The notes under the pieces: generated by a model
What the model saw: only the letters and a program-made list of their open reading frames with translations
Told to the model about the DNA's origin: nothing
Database searches by the model: none
Program-made: the position numbers and the translations under genes
Source of the DNA: Alopecurus myosuroides
Taxonomy: Eukaryota > Streptophyta > Magnoliopsida > Poales > Poaceae
Assembly: GCA_028641055.1 (NCBI GenBank)
Contig: CM054058.1
Span: 240,732,187 to 240,796,186, forward strand
Length of the DNA: 64,000 bases
Reading direction: 5' to 3'
Part shown: positions 12,251-23,730 of the stretch, in pieces
Numbering within the stretch: the first letter of the stretch is position 1
How the letters are laid out: each line of letters starts with the position of its first letter

Positions 12251-15200
12251 ATGTCGAAAATCATCTTTGACATTATCTCTTGGAACCTCCGTGGATTAGG
12301 GGACTTCAACAAGTGTTGCGAGGTTCTTGCCGAACTCCTAGATCTCAAACCTCAGATCATGCTGATCCAAGAAACTAAACTTAACACTTGCAATCAAACC
12401 AAAGCAAATTCCTTCCTCCCAAAATGCTGCAACTCATTCTCTCTCCTGCCAGCAGTTGGTACCGCTGGGGGTATGATCACTGCGTTCTGCTCTAAGTTGT
12501 TCACCCAAGTCTCCGAGCCCACGGGCACTTTCACCCTCTCCGTCACCCTACAGACGTTCACATCTATTAGACCCATCGTAATCACAAATGTTTACGCTCC
12601 CACTGATCACGCTCAAAAACAGGAATTCCTATCTGAATTGACCACTATCCAGCCAGACGCAGAAACTCCCTGGATCATTTTGGGGGATTTCAACCTCATG
12701 CGTTTTGCCAACGAGAAAAACAAGGACAATTTCCGCCAAAATGAAGCAGATTGGTTCAACCACACTGTCAACAGTTTGGCGCTCATCGAGCTGCCCCTAA
12801 TTGACCGAGATTTCACCTGGTCAAATAATAGGCCTGACCCAACGCTTCAACGCATTGATCGCGTTTTCATCAACAATGCATGGAATTCCACCTTCCCGAA
12901 CTCCTCCCTCTCATCGCGTACACGTTTCCTTTCCGACCATGTCCCCCTCGTTGCTGCTATTTCGACAGCGGTCCCTCGTCCCACTCTCTTTCGCTTCGAC
13001 TACGGGTGGGCGGCTTTCCCCTCTTGTCGTCTTCTGATCACTAACACGTGGGGGCAACACACTAACGACTCCGACGCTGCTCACATTGTCGCAACTACTC
13101 TTAAGAGAGTTCGAACCGCGCTTAAAGGTTGGAGGAAACGGATTACCCCACCTCACCTTATGGAAAGTAACTCCAAAATGGTAATTGCTCTCCTAGACAT
13201 TATCGAAGAACACCGCACCCTATCCACTTGTGAAAGAAAACTCCGTGCAATCGTCATCAAAACGCTCCTTACGGCTATCCTCGCGCGCATCATTAAATGG
13301 AAGCTCCGGTCAAAAATAAAATTTGCTTTAGATGGTGACGAAAACACAAAATATTTCCACGCCTGCGCGTCCAGTCGGATCCGCACAAACAAGATTGGTA
13401 CTCTGGAGCACGACGGCCTAACCATTGATAACCACTTTCAGAAAACTAATGTACTCACTTCCTACTACTCCGCTCTCCTGGGTCACGATCGGCAGACGAG
13501 CTGGGACTTCAACCTTTCCGATCTTTACCCTTCCACCACGCAGGGCTCTTCTGGCCTAGACCTTCCTTTCTCGGACGCCGAAATCACTCAGGCTACTCTA
13601 CATATGAATATCAACGCCAGCCCGGGACCGGATGGATTTGGTCCTAGGTTTTATCGTAAAGTCTGGTCCCTTGTAAAACCTAAAGTTGTCCATCTATTCC
13701 AAAATTTCTATGACTTGTCCTTGGATCGTAAATGTATTAACAGATCTTTTATGGTTCTGCTTCCAAAAAGCAACACCGCTCGTACAGCTGACTCTTTCAG
13801 GCCAATTGCTCTTCAAAACTGCCTCATCAAAGCCATCAGCAGACTCCTCACTAACAGATTGCAAAAAATTATTCCCTCCCTTGTCCACTGCAACCAAACT
13901 GGTTTCATTCCAGCGCGGGGGATTTCAGAAAACTACGTCTTCGCAGCAGACATCCTGAAATGCTGTCATAAACGTAAAGCACCTACCATCGTTGTTAAAC
14001 TTGATTTCCGCAAAGCCTTCGATTCGGTCAACTGGACGTCCCTCCTTACCATCTTGCAAACCCGCGGCTTCCCCGAAAGGTTCATCTCCTAGATTCGTAT
14101 CCTCCTCGAAACAGGAATGACGGCCGTCCTCGTCAACGGTGTACCTGGCCCGTGGATCAATTGCAAGAGTGGACTTCGACAAGGAGACCCTCTTTCTCCT
14201 TACCTCTTTATTACGGTTGCAGATGTCCTTCAGCAGATGATTATTCATGCCTGCAACAGAGGGCTCCTTTCCCACCCCCTTTGCACGGGAATCCCATGCC
14301 CCGTCCTCCAATATGCTGACGGTACGCTTATAATTATGAAAGCCTCCACGGAAGCAGCTGCCAACCTTAGGAAAATCTTGGATGATTTCGCTGCGGCAAC
14401 TGGCCTTCAAATCAACTTTCATAAAACCACTTTTGTTCCCATTCACATCCCGGAGAATGATATTGTACACATTGCCACGACGCTAGGTACTTCCACTTCC
14501 GCCTTCCCGCAAACCTACCTAGGGCTCCCCCTTTTCGACAAGAAAATTCCTCCCTCGGCTTTCCAACCCATCATTGATAGATATCTTGCCGGATGGCGCG
14601 CAACCCTTCTTTCCAAAGGAGGAAAACTGGTCCTTCTATCCGCCGTCCTAGACAGCCTTCCCACTCACTTCATGTCCTCTCTCTTCCTTCCCGCCGCGGT
14701 TATTGCTCTCATTGATAGTAAATGTAGATCTTTCTTCTGGACTGATGAGGACACCTGCTCTGGGGCGAAGTGCCTAGTGGCTTGGGACAGAGCATGTACT
14801 CCGCGGTCTGTAGGTGGTCTTGGGGTAAAAAAATTAAATGCACATAATGTTTGTTTGCTTCTGAAAATTTGTTTCAAATTCCTTCATAGCTCGACTACGC
14901 CTTGGAAGGAGTGGGTGGACCAACAATCACCCTTCGCCCACCACACCACCACCCACTCTTACATTCGCAAAATCCTCATCAAATACACACCTATACTCTC
15001 CCACCTCACCACCTGTGAAGTTCACAACGGTTCTTCCACTTTCTTTTGGCAGGACCGGTGGCTACTCCCAGAGCCCCTAGCCATTGCTTTTCCAGCTCTC
15101 TACTCCCACCATACCAACCAAAACGCCTATGTCAGAAATGTTCTGCAAACAGGGATTCAGGCGGACCTCCGAAATAGGCTAACCAACGCCGCGGCTAGCC

Positions 15201-15823
15201 AGATTGCTTCGCTCTCTTTGTTGTTGCAGGATTTCTCCCTCTCGGAGGATACGGATCGGCGCACACCCATGGACGGGTCCCCTTTCTCTACAAGAGGGGC
15301 CTATGCGGCCATGACACCGTCTACACCCAACCCACAGGCTCAACACATTTGGACATCCAGAGTCCCTGCAAAGGTAAAGGTCTTTGGGTGGCTGTTCTCG
15401 CTCGATAGGCTCAACACTCGAGCAAACCTGCAGCACAAGCATGTCATCGATTATTCCCACTGCCCAAGATGTCGGGCTCCCGTGGAAGACAGAGATCATC
15501 TATTTTTCTACTGCCCAAAATCTGAGCTCGTCTGGAACACCATTGGATTTCAGCCTAATCCTCTAGCTGATGGAGACATTTGGGCGGCCACCCTGCCTAC
15601 CGGCCTCCCACAGGCCGCATGGACTTCTATGCTCTTGATCATTCTTTGGAAAATTTGGGACGCAAGGAATGCTATGGTATTTCGGTTGATTGACCAACCA
15701 TGTAACTCTACTATCAGGAACATTATGCACGACTTGACCTTATGGTCGCACCGTTTTACAAAAACGGAACATAGAGAGGCCGCTGATCTGTGGCGTGCTC
15801 ATCTCTCCCTCTGTATTACATGA
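12251..15823 (+). pseudogene. LINE ORF2: endonuclease, reverse transcriptase, zf-RVT; inactivated
   Basis: From the ATG at 12251 the product opens with an APE-type endonuclease showing WNLRG, QETK, NVYAP, GDFN, DRVF and SDHVP. The reverse transcriptase follows, with GPDGFG, FRPIAL, KLDFRKAFDSVNW and GLRQGDPLSPYLF, then a C-terminal region ending in a zinc-finger motif with CPRC and a later HLFFYC. Two lesions are visible: an in-frame TAG at 14090-14092 (probably from Trp TGG), and the catalytic motif YADD changed to YADG near 14317. About 1,190 codons in total, normal for the family. In life it nicks target DNA and copies the LINE RNA there. Confidence 0.9.
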
Positions 15824-15842
15824 TTCTAGTTTGAGTATATTC

Positions 15843-15885
15843 AGGCGGGGAGCCTTTCCCCCCGGTGACTGCCTCAAAAAAAAAA
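15843..15885 (+). other. LINE 3' hairpin and A tail
   Basis: GGCGGGGAGCC followed by TTTCCCCCC can pair as a short stem just after the ORF2 stop, and a run of ten A residues closes the element. Plant L1 elements often end with such a G/C-rich 3' signal recognised by their own reverse transcriptase. The last A residues are shared with the target duplication. Confidence 0.65.
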
Positions 15886-16374
15886 TGTTCTCTCTACCGT
15901 GCTAGTAATCTCATTTACTCTTTTACAATTGTTTTTAGGAGAAGTACTAAAAGGTGCTACTACAAGTACCGTTATAGCCAATCATTTTCAAATGGGCAAC
16001 ATGGCTTCTAAAAATGATACTCATATTGGTGTTTGACTATCAGGTACAAATTCTGAATCGAGGGACACTCATTGCAAAGAGAAACCAATAAGAGTGGCAT
16101 GGTTACGTACATCATGCGTATGTACGTGTTGTGCAACTGTGAGTGTTTTCCACTGCTTTCTTGTGTTCCAACAGTACTTGTGTCAACAATAAACTGCTTG
16201 ATTGCTTAATTGGATTAAATTACTGCTCGTGTTAAAAATGGTACTGGTTGCTCAAGCGTGCCATTTGTAATGTTATTTTCCTTATTTGCTGAACCACTTT
16301 GCCCAGATACTCACTTCAGACATGCGCTGGATCGGGTGTACTCATTTTTACTATTTGTAGGGACAAAATTGTAC

Positions 16375-16795
16375 CTGCATCCTGGTCCACATGATGATCC
16401 ATGTTATCGTCTCTGGGATGATCGGCATCCTGGTCCGCATGCTGATCCATTTTATCGTCTCTGGGATGATCGGCATGGCCTTCTCCATCCATGTTCTTTT
16501 CTTCCGGATGATCGACATGGCCTCTTCCAGGTGTGCTACTCTCTTCTTCGGGGGGAGTGCAGTTGAGGTCCAGAAATAACATGGTACAATGATTAATATG
16601 ATCATGATCTCCAATTCTTGTAGGATCACTCCGGTGCCGAAGAAGACCTGGTGATCTGGTGCTGCTTCCGAGCCGTGCCGGAGAAGATCTGATGATCTCG
16701 TGCTGCTGAGCTTGATCAGCAAATGAGTTGATGATCTGGTGATGTGTCTGTGCCGGGGCAGATCTGGGATCAGCAGCTCTAGGAGGAGCATCCAT
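16375..16795 (-). pseudogene. Coding-like exon with DLN motif and 16-residue repeats
   Basis: An open minus frame of about 140 codons ends at a good donor site (GCAG before GTACAA at 16374). It contains LFLDLNCTPPEEE, resembling the EAR-type DLNxxP motif or the N-termini of some FAR1-related or transposase proteins of grasses. Acidic repeats of the form DADHPRDDxMDxHxDQ follow. An alternative start is the ATG at 16582, directly before the DLN motif. It lies inside the split TIR element, downstream of a GC-rich leader-like stretch, so it may be that element's own first coding exon or a captured host exon. No partner exon was firmly identified. Confidence 0.4.
16378..16473. repeat. 48-bp tandem repeat, two units
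   Basis: CATCCTGGTCC at 16378 recurs at 16426, and the 48-bp units differ at a handful of bases. A third, weaker half unit follows. The period is a multiple of three, so on the minus strand it encodes two copies of a 16-residue acidic repeat. Confidence 0.85.
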
Positions 16796-17377
16796 ATGGC
16801 CGGAGATGCTGCCTGGGGGTTGCAGCTGTCGGAGATGCTTCCTGGGGAGAGCACCTAACCCTGATCTCCTCGCCAGGTCCTCCTCGCCCCGCTATCCTTG
16901 CCAGCTCCTCCTCGCCTCGCTCTCCTTGCCAGCTCCTCGGGAGGCAGTTGTTTTTTCTACAAACGGCGAAGGGGGGCAGCACGTGGGCGGAGGAGATATC
17001 ACTGGGTGAAGAGCACCTGGGCGAGGGGAGGGAGGCGCTCCTAGAGATGCTCGTGCCTGGGTCGCCCCAGCGAGGTCCTGATGGGGACGCGGAGAAGAAC
17101 TGGGCGGGGACACGGAGAAGAACTGGTTGGCGACGCTCGCCCCGGCGATCTGGATTCAAAATTTTCTCGGCTCTCCTGCGTCGCTCGCCCCGCAAGACGT
17201 AACCATTCGCTGCCCTCCTGCGTTGATGTCTGGCTGTACCTATTGGATAGACGCGGCTGTACCGATTGGATACACGCGTATTGTTGTGTTCCGATAGGGG
17301 AAAATAAGTCAAATTTCACGTTTTTGCATCTTGTCCGAAAATCCCAAAACGTCTTATAATTTGATAAGGAGGGAGTA

Positions 17378-18526
17378 AATTTTTTGAATTGCATACTATT
17401 CACATATCTCGATCTACACATTTATCATTTTGCCCAGCCCAAAATAGAACAAATTTTGGATTAAATTTTTTGCACACTTATACATAATTTTTTTTATCTA
17501 CATCTACATATTTATTTTTATTTTTTTGAAACTTTAAAAATGTGAATTTTGAACGTTTGAAATACCAAACTACGTGGAGCTCAGCCTCCAAACGTTGCAC
17601 TCACACTATATGTGATCTAAAATGTATGCAGTGGAATCAATGTATACTTCAACACCACGGCGCACTAACTCGAAGATCTTTGCTCTTCACGGAAGGAAAC
17701 ATGTGTATTCAAAATATATGGAGGAAATAGGTTCACTGAACCTAAAACAAGCCCTGGGTGCAAACATCACACAGGTAGTACTTTCAGCAAGACTGTGCAA
17801 GTAATAGCTGCTCTTAGCCCAAAAGTGCAACAACAATATCAACATCATCACGGAGACATCAATCTTCTATGTGAAAAACCTTAAAACCCACATGCTGAAA
17901 ATTCCACACAAATCTTCTTTCATTATTATCAAATGTGGGATACAACAAGTTATTCTCTAGACTTTCATGTATCAAGGGGTACAAGAGGTGGGGATTGGGA
18001 CAATTTCATTGAAAATGGTGAAAGCACAACTTGAAAAAGACGAGGGCGTGGGCCTGAGCTCTTGAATCATAGGGAGGAAGTCCCTTTGCTTCTTACTTAA
18101 ACTTCATATTATTCCCGTCTCTCTTGGTTTTCTTTTCTATTCAATAGAGGCTAACCTAGATTATCGTCACTTCACCTAGTGGTGGCTAGATGGGAGGCTA
18201 AACATACACCTTCCATCATGTGCAAAGTTGAAAATACGCCTGCTTTATTTCCCTAAATGTTGGAGAACCCTTGCACATGTTTGGACGCCCTAAATGGCCT
18301 CGTATTGTTCATTTCTCACATCCTACATGAGAAGGATGTCCCAGCAAATCCCCCCCCCCCCGAACTGACTTATGAGAGGCATTCAACTCCTCCGGCGTAG
18401 CTAAAAGAATAGAGAAGATCATCTGTTATCTTCGTCATCAGCAACGAGTTTACGTCCTCTTCCATCATTTACATAAACATGAATCCATCATCGTACTAAC
18501 CATAGCCTATGAATCAAACAATCTCT
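17378..18526. other. AT-rich intergenic DNA, no gene recognised
   Basis: No convincing coding frame. It contains T-rich stretches around 17480-17530 and a run of 12 C at 18350-18361. It may be old, decayed transposon sequence, but no terminal repeats or target duplications were found. Confidence 0.5.
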
Positions 18527-19346
18527 AGTACTCCTATAAAAACCACATTTGGTGATGATGGTGTGTCTGCCAACAAGAAGCAACGTATGACAAACTTACG
18601 AAAAGACACCCTTCCTTTTGTTACACATTTGCAGGTATGCCCTTGTCTTCCTATCTCTCTCCCCACCTCATCAACCACCTGAAAATAGGGGAAATTTGCA
18701 GGAGAACCAGCAGCCCGCCTGCCGGCAGCTTCAGAGCCGATATGGCGAGGTGTCCGCCGATGGTGTCGCCCGCTCCGAGAGCCTCTCATGCCTCCCGCAG
18801 CTCCCCTACCACAACCCCACCTCTCAGTATCCTGCGCCCCCTTCCCCATCTCCTCCGTTACCGACGTCGGCAGGCACGCCGCCGACACTATCCCTCTGGC
18901 GGCGCCTCTCCCGCATCCTTCTCTTCTAGAACATTGCCATCGCCAAGCAGCACCACCACCCCCTCATCTCTGTTGCCCCTGCACCCCCTACCATGCCTCC
19001 TCCAATGCTGACCTCCGGCTTCTTCTGCCTCCTTCCTTTCCTGACGTAGAATCCTGACCGCCCACCACCATCACTACCACCTCCCTCTCCTCATTCACGT
19101 CTCTTTCTCCAACTTTGACGTTCACAAGTACGCCAAAGGCTACACGGTGATCATCCTCCGCGGCACCGGTGCCACCTACTGTTATTTCCCTTTCCCACCG
19201 ACGCGCTCCACGACATGTTATGGTGCTATGCGTGGCTACCGCCTCTCCTTCCCAAACCTCGTCGTTCCCACCCTTGCCACCTCCCAAATTTAAATTTTTG
19301 TTACCTAAATCCGCGCCTAAGGTTGACCTGTCTAGAAACCACTCTT
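18527..19346 (+). repeat. Left arm of a large inverted duplication with gene-like content
   Basis: This stretch is repeated in inverted orientation at 20880-21397 plus 30987-31371. Matching landmarks include TACTCCTATAAAAACC near the outer end, AAAAGACACCCTTCCTTTT, TTTGCAGGTAT (a splice-donor-like site), the CGGCAGGCACGCCGCC region, and TAAGGTTGACCTGTCTAG near the inner end. Both arms can encode related peptides (for example YTVIILRGTGATYCYFPFP here), so the unit looks like a duplicated gene fragment with an intron. The left arm lacks about 30 bp present in the right arm. Not recognised as a named gene. Confidence 0.8.
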
Positions 19347-19679
19347 GTAGCCCAGTTTAAATAAAAGTGAGCATGAAGATTAGACTCGTGCTGCTCGAAC
19401 TGCATCCAAGAAGCAACACGGTGGCCACACTCTCATATCTTCAGATCAAACAGAGTGTGAGGAGGTGGATTTACTGCCTTGGCCTACTGATTTGCTTCTC
19501 CAAGGACAAAGGTATGTTGTGCTATGCAGTCCAAAATGATTGCAAGGTGTGATTTGTAGTTGATGGGAACAACAGTAGTGGGAAGGGCCTATCTCATAGA
19601 TATAGTTGTTGAGAAGTTCTCCATAGTTAATAAGTAGATCATGTTAAAACCTGATAGTATCCTCTGTAAAAGAATGCAC
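19347..19679. other. Loop of the inverted duplication, unique part
   Basis: Sequence between the left arm and the degenerate LTR. It contains a short open stretch around 19440-19550 (GGAGGTGGATTTACTGCCTT and on) that might be further exon sequence of the duplicated gene. No strong coding signal. Confidence 0.45.
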
Positions 19680-20879
19680 CGGGGGCCAGCGGTGTCTCCC
19701 CAAAATACAATAAGAAAATATGTTTGATAAATAAATTACAGCTGAGCAATTAACAAAACATGAGGTCATACCAATGCCATCATGACAAGTAAAGTTCATT
19801 GCACTATTCATGCATACATTACATCAAATATATATAGACCGCTATCCAGAATGCATCTATAACTAACAATCTACCTTGAGTGTGCTTCTATGCTTACCAC
19901 TCGCTGGTATTAAGTTCTCAAAAGCAACGAACAATTGCATTAAACTCAATACATAATGTAGGAAATATTCATAATCATAAATAGATATAGTCACCGTTGT
20001 TTTACCCTTAGTAGCAACAACAAATCCTTGGTCTTAGTCGTTGTTGTCACTCGAGCTCAGACACAAAGGAGGCATGAACCTACTATCTAGCACAAAACCC
20101 TCTTCTGGAGATGCATGAAATTACTTGGCCAAAACAACCACACATATCGGGGAGCATGCAAGAACATAATAGAACAATTTATCGGATTCTACCAAACACT
20201 ATAAGTAGCAATTACATAACAGTGATCTTGATCATGTTAGGCAGTTCACAAGATCTAAACATGGTGGCATAAGGACAAGATACAACCATCTAGCTACTTC
20301 TATGGACCCGTAGTCCAAGGATGAATTATTCACGCATCACTCCGGAGGCAACCATGACGATGAAGTACCCTCTAGTGACGATTCCCCTTCTGGAAGGGTG
20401 CCGGAGCAGGGCTCCAGAAGCCCTGGATTGGGCTTTCGATGTGATGACGGTGTTGTATCTGTCTCGTGGAAAATAATCATCGCCCTTACGTTTTTAGGTC
20501 AGAAGGAAACTTATAGTCGAAGGGAGGTGCCGAGGGGAGGCCTGCTGGGCCCAAGAAACCTAGGGGCGCGGGTCTAGGTGGGGACGCACCCCTAACCCGC
20601 CTGGCCACCTGGTTGCCCTCCTCTGGCTGATTTTCGGACTCCATCTCGTATCGTAAAAATATTGGGCTTCCTTTTTTCCTGGGTATTTCCTCAGACTTTG
20701 CTTAAGGATATTTTCTGAAATATAAAAATAGCAGAAAGCATAAACTGACACTAGACATCTTTTCAATAGGTTAGTTCGGTAAAATGCCATAAAATGATTT
20801 AAAACTATAGTAAAAAGATATGGCAATGGCATAAAACACACATTGAACAATCAAAAATTGATATGTTTTGGACGTATCA
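19680..20879 (-). mobile_element. Degenerate, truncated gypsy LTR
   Basis: This is alignable by eye to the LTRs at 32842-34429 and 40891-42313: GTGTCTCC, ATTACAGCTGAGCAATT, GACCGCTATCC, TTGATCATGTTAGGCAG and GACCCGTAGTCCAAGGATGA recur in the same order. It ends GACGTATCA at 20879, the family's terminal sequence (start TGATACGTC on the minus strand). The far end is too diverged to place and no target duplication was found. It lies in the loop of the inverted duplication and is the oldest-looking LTR in the window. Confidence 0.65.
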
Positions 20880-21397
20880 GCTGCAAGAGTGGTTTCAAGA
20901 CAGTTTGACCTTAGGCGCGGATTTGGGTGACGAAAATTTAAATTTGGGAGGCGTCAAGGGTGGGAACTATGAGGTTTGTGAGGGAGATGCAGTAGCCGCG
21001 CATAGCACCAGAACAGTTCGTGGAACACGTCGGTGGGAAGGGGAAATAAACGTAGGTGGCAGTGCCGCTGTTGAGGATGATCAGCGTGTAGCCTCCGGCA
21101 TACTTGTGTATGTCGGAGTTGGATAAGGAGGAGAAGGGAATGAGGAGCGAGAGGTGTTTGTGATGGGGGTTGGCAGTCGGGATTCTGCAGTATGAAAGGG
21201 AGGAGGCACATGAAGCCTTGGGACACGGACAACAAGGTCGGCGTGCCCGTAGAGGTCAACATCATAGGAGACATGGAAGGGTGCGGAGGGGATGGCAAAG
21301 AGGAGGGGTAATGATGCTGCTTGGTGGTGTAAATGCTTTGGAAGAGAAGGAGGCGTGCAAGGCGCCGGCAGAGGCACGGTGTCGGCGGCATGCCTGT
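20880..21397 (-). repeat. Right arm of the inverted duplication, inner part
   Basis: It is the inverted counterpart of about 18875-19346. It begins GCTGCAAGAGTGG and includes TAAGGCGCGG-like sequence near 20912. On the minus strand it reads a peptide related to the left arm (YTLIILNSGTATYVYFPFP). It is cut at 21397, where the solo LTR starts, and continues at 30987. Confidence 0.8.
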
Positions 21398-22251
21398 TGA
21401 TGCGTGTGAACACAGATTCGTTGGGAGACCCCAAGAGGAAGGTATGAAGAGTCCAGCAGCAAGTTTTCCCTCAGAAAGAAACCAAGGTTGAATCGACCAG
21501 TAGGAGGAGGGAGTAACTTCAGAAGGTTGATGCAGCTGAGATGGCAGGGCGCACTACCGGTTCAGCAACAACGTGGAACCTACACAACGCAATCAAATCA
21601 CTTTGCCCCAACGAAGCAGTGAGGTTGTGAATCTCACCGGTTTTGCTGAACATAAAGAGGTTAAACGTATGGTGTGGAAAACAGTATGAGAACAGTATGA
21701 AAGCAGCATTGTGAAAATAGTGGAAGCAGTGTGAAAGCACTGTGTGTATTATCAGTATGAAAAAATGGACTGGGCTCCACAGTTAACTAGTGGTGTCTCT
21801 CCATAGAAGATAAATAACATGCGTGGTGAACAAATTACATCTGGGCAATTGACAGAAATGAAGGCTGCACCGTAGTGCATATGCAAGACATAAAGATTAC
21901 TATGTGATTCATGCGGGCATTATAACAAGATACATAGACCGTCATCCAACTGCATCTATGACTAATAATCCACCGTTCGAATATCATCCGAACAAACGTT
22001 GGATATTAAGTTGCAAGCAACAGATAATCGTAGTAAGCAAAGTGTGTAATGTAAACTAAGTAAACACCGTTGTTTTCTCCCTAATGGCAACATCACATCC
22101 TTCATCTGTCACATTTCTGTCACTCGGGCACAGATGCAAAGGAGGCATGAACCCACTATCGAGCATAAATACTCCCTCTTGGAGTTACTAGCATCTACTT
22201 GGCCAGGGCATCTACTACTAACGGAGACATGCAAGATCATAAATAACATAT

Positions 22252-23642
22252 TGATATGTCCAAAAGGTATCTCCTTTTCTGAACACTTTTCTTATTGTTT
22301 TCCTCTAAACTTGTGAGTTTTGGATACCACTAACACGGAACAGCGCTGTTTTCAGCAGAATTGCCTTTGTGTCTCATTTTTGTGCAGAAAAATCAACTTT
22401 CGGGAAATTGCCCAGAAAAGATCCCTTTGAGCTTAAAACACCAGAAGACCCCGGGAGCCATAAGGAGTCCGGAGAGGGGCCAGGAGGGGGACACACCACC
22501 CCCTGACGCCTCCCTTGGCCGTGCCGCCTAGTGGTGTGGGCCACCCAGGCACCCCCTCGGCCCCCCCTTTCGACTACTTATGCCCCATAACCTAAAAACC
22601 GAGGGGGTTCATCATATTCCACAGAAACACAACAGAGCATCGCCGCCACCTCGAAACTCAATTCGGGGATCAGAAGTTCCTGTTCTGGCGCTTGCCGGGA
22701 CGGGGATTCGAAGGAGATCATCGCCATCGACACCGCCGCCTCTTCTCCATCAACAATCCATGATTCCCCCGTCCATTTGTGAGTAAACACCGCTGTAGGC
22801 TGAGAGGAATGGAAGGGATTGGATGAGATTGATCATGTAATAATGCCAGATTGTTATCGCATAGTGCCGAGTATCCATTGTTAGTGTTTTCTACTGTTGT
22901 TGCAACTTGTTATGCTTAATGCTTGTCACTAGGGCCCGCGTGCCATGATCTCAGATCTGAACATGTTATTGTTTCATGAGTATAATTATGTTCCTTGATC
23001 ATATCTGCAAATTGTTTACACATGTCATTGTCCGGAACCCAAGGCCCCAAAGTTACATAAATTGGGACAACCGGAGGGGATGGTTGTGATGTGAGGATCA
23101 CATGTGTTCAGGAGTGTTAATGCTTTGCTCTAGTGCTTTATTAAAAGGAGCACCTTAATTACCAGTAGTTTCCTCAGAGGCCCCGCTGCCACGGGCTGGT
23201 AGGACAAAAGATGTTGTGCAAGTTTCTCATTGCGAGCACGTACAACTATATTGGAACACATGCCTATGGTTTGCCTAGAAGTTGGATGCTTTATTATTAT
23301 TATCTGCAATGCACGCGTTAGATTATTACATGACCTATGTTATCCATGCAACGCCCGTCCATCCATTCCCTCTATGCCTACGGTACTTCCCATCCTGCTG
23401 TTTTCCGCGATTGCTACTGTTGTTACTATTTTACTACTGCTGTTATTTTATTTCTACTGCTGCTATAAAACTGTTACCACTGATAAATTGTTGCGAGCAA
23501 GTCTACTTTCAGGTCCAGCTGAATTGACAACTCAGTTGTTAAGGCTGATAAATATTCTATGGCTCCCATTGTGTCAAATCAATAAATTTGGGTTTTACTT
23601 CCCTCGAAGACTATTGCGATCCCCTATACTTGTGGGTCATCA
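22252..23642 (+). repeat. 5' LTR of the plus-strand gypsy element
   Basis: 1,391 bp, starting TGATATGTCC and ending GGGTCATCA. It is close in sequence to the 3' copy at 28841-30234 but with many scattered differences, including a longer TTA run in the 3' copy near 29880. Confidence 0.9.
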
Positions 23643-23653
23643 AGACTATTTTC

Positions 23654-23671
23654 TGGCGCCGTTGCTGGGGA
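23654..23671 (+). other. Primer binding site, tRNA-Asp type
   Basis: TGGCGCCGTTGCTGGGGA, 11 bp after the 5' LTR, fits the 3' end of plant tRNA-Asp with one or two mismatches. It primes minus-strand cDNA synthesis in gypsy elements of this group. Confidence 0.8.
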
Positions 23672-23730
23672 ACATACCTTTATTTATTTTCTCACTTGAC
23701 CGTGATATTGTTCCCTGCAAGCCTTTCATC

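Larger units (their letters stand above)
8340..15882 (+). mobile_element. Full-length L1-type LINE, inactive
   Basis: A non-LTR retrotransposon of about 7.5 kb. It has a GC-rich 5' region, an ORF1 with CCHC zinc knuckles, an ORF2 with endonuclease, reverse transcriptase and C-terminal zinc finger, a short GC-rich hairpin and an A tail. It is bounded by a perfect 15-bp target duplication (AAATGTTCTCTCTAC) at 8325-8339 and 15883-15897; the A-rich start overlaps the tail, so the boundary is good to about 3 bp. ORF1 is frameshifted. ORF2 has a stop codon and a catalytic-site change, so this copy cannot move by itself. The clean target duplication suggests it is full length. Confidence 0.9.

Noticed and set aside
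16779..17312. Minus-strand frame of 177 codons
   Set aside because: Arg/Ser/Pro-rich, with no motif; it looks like a stop-poor GC-rich leader. Only the part from 16795 downward was kept as coding-like.
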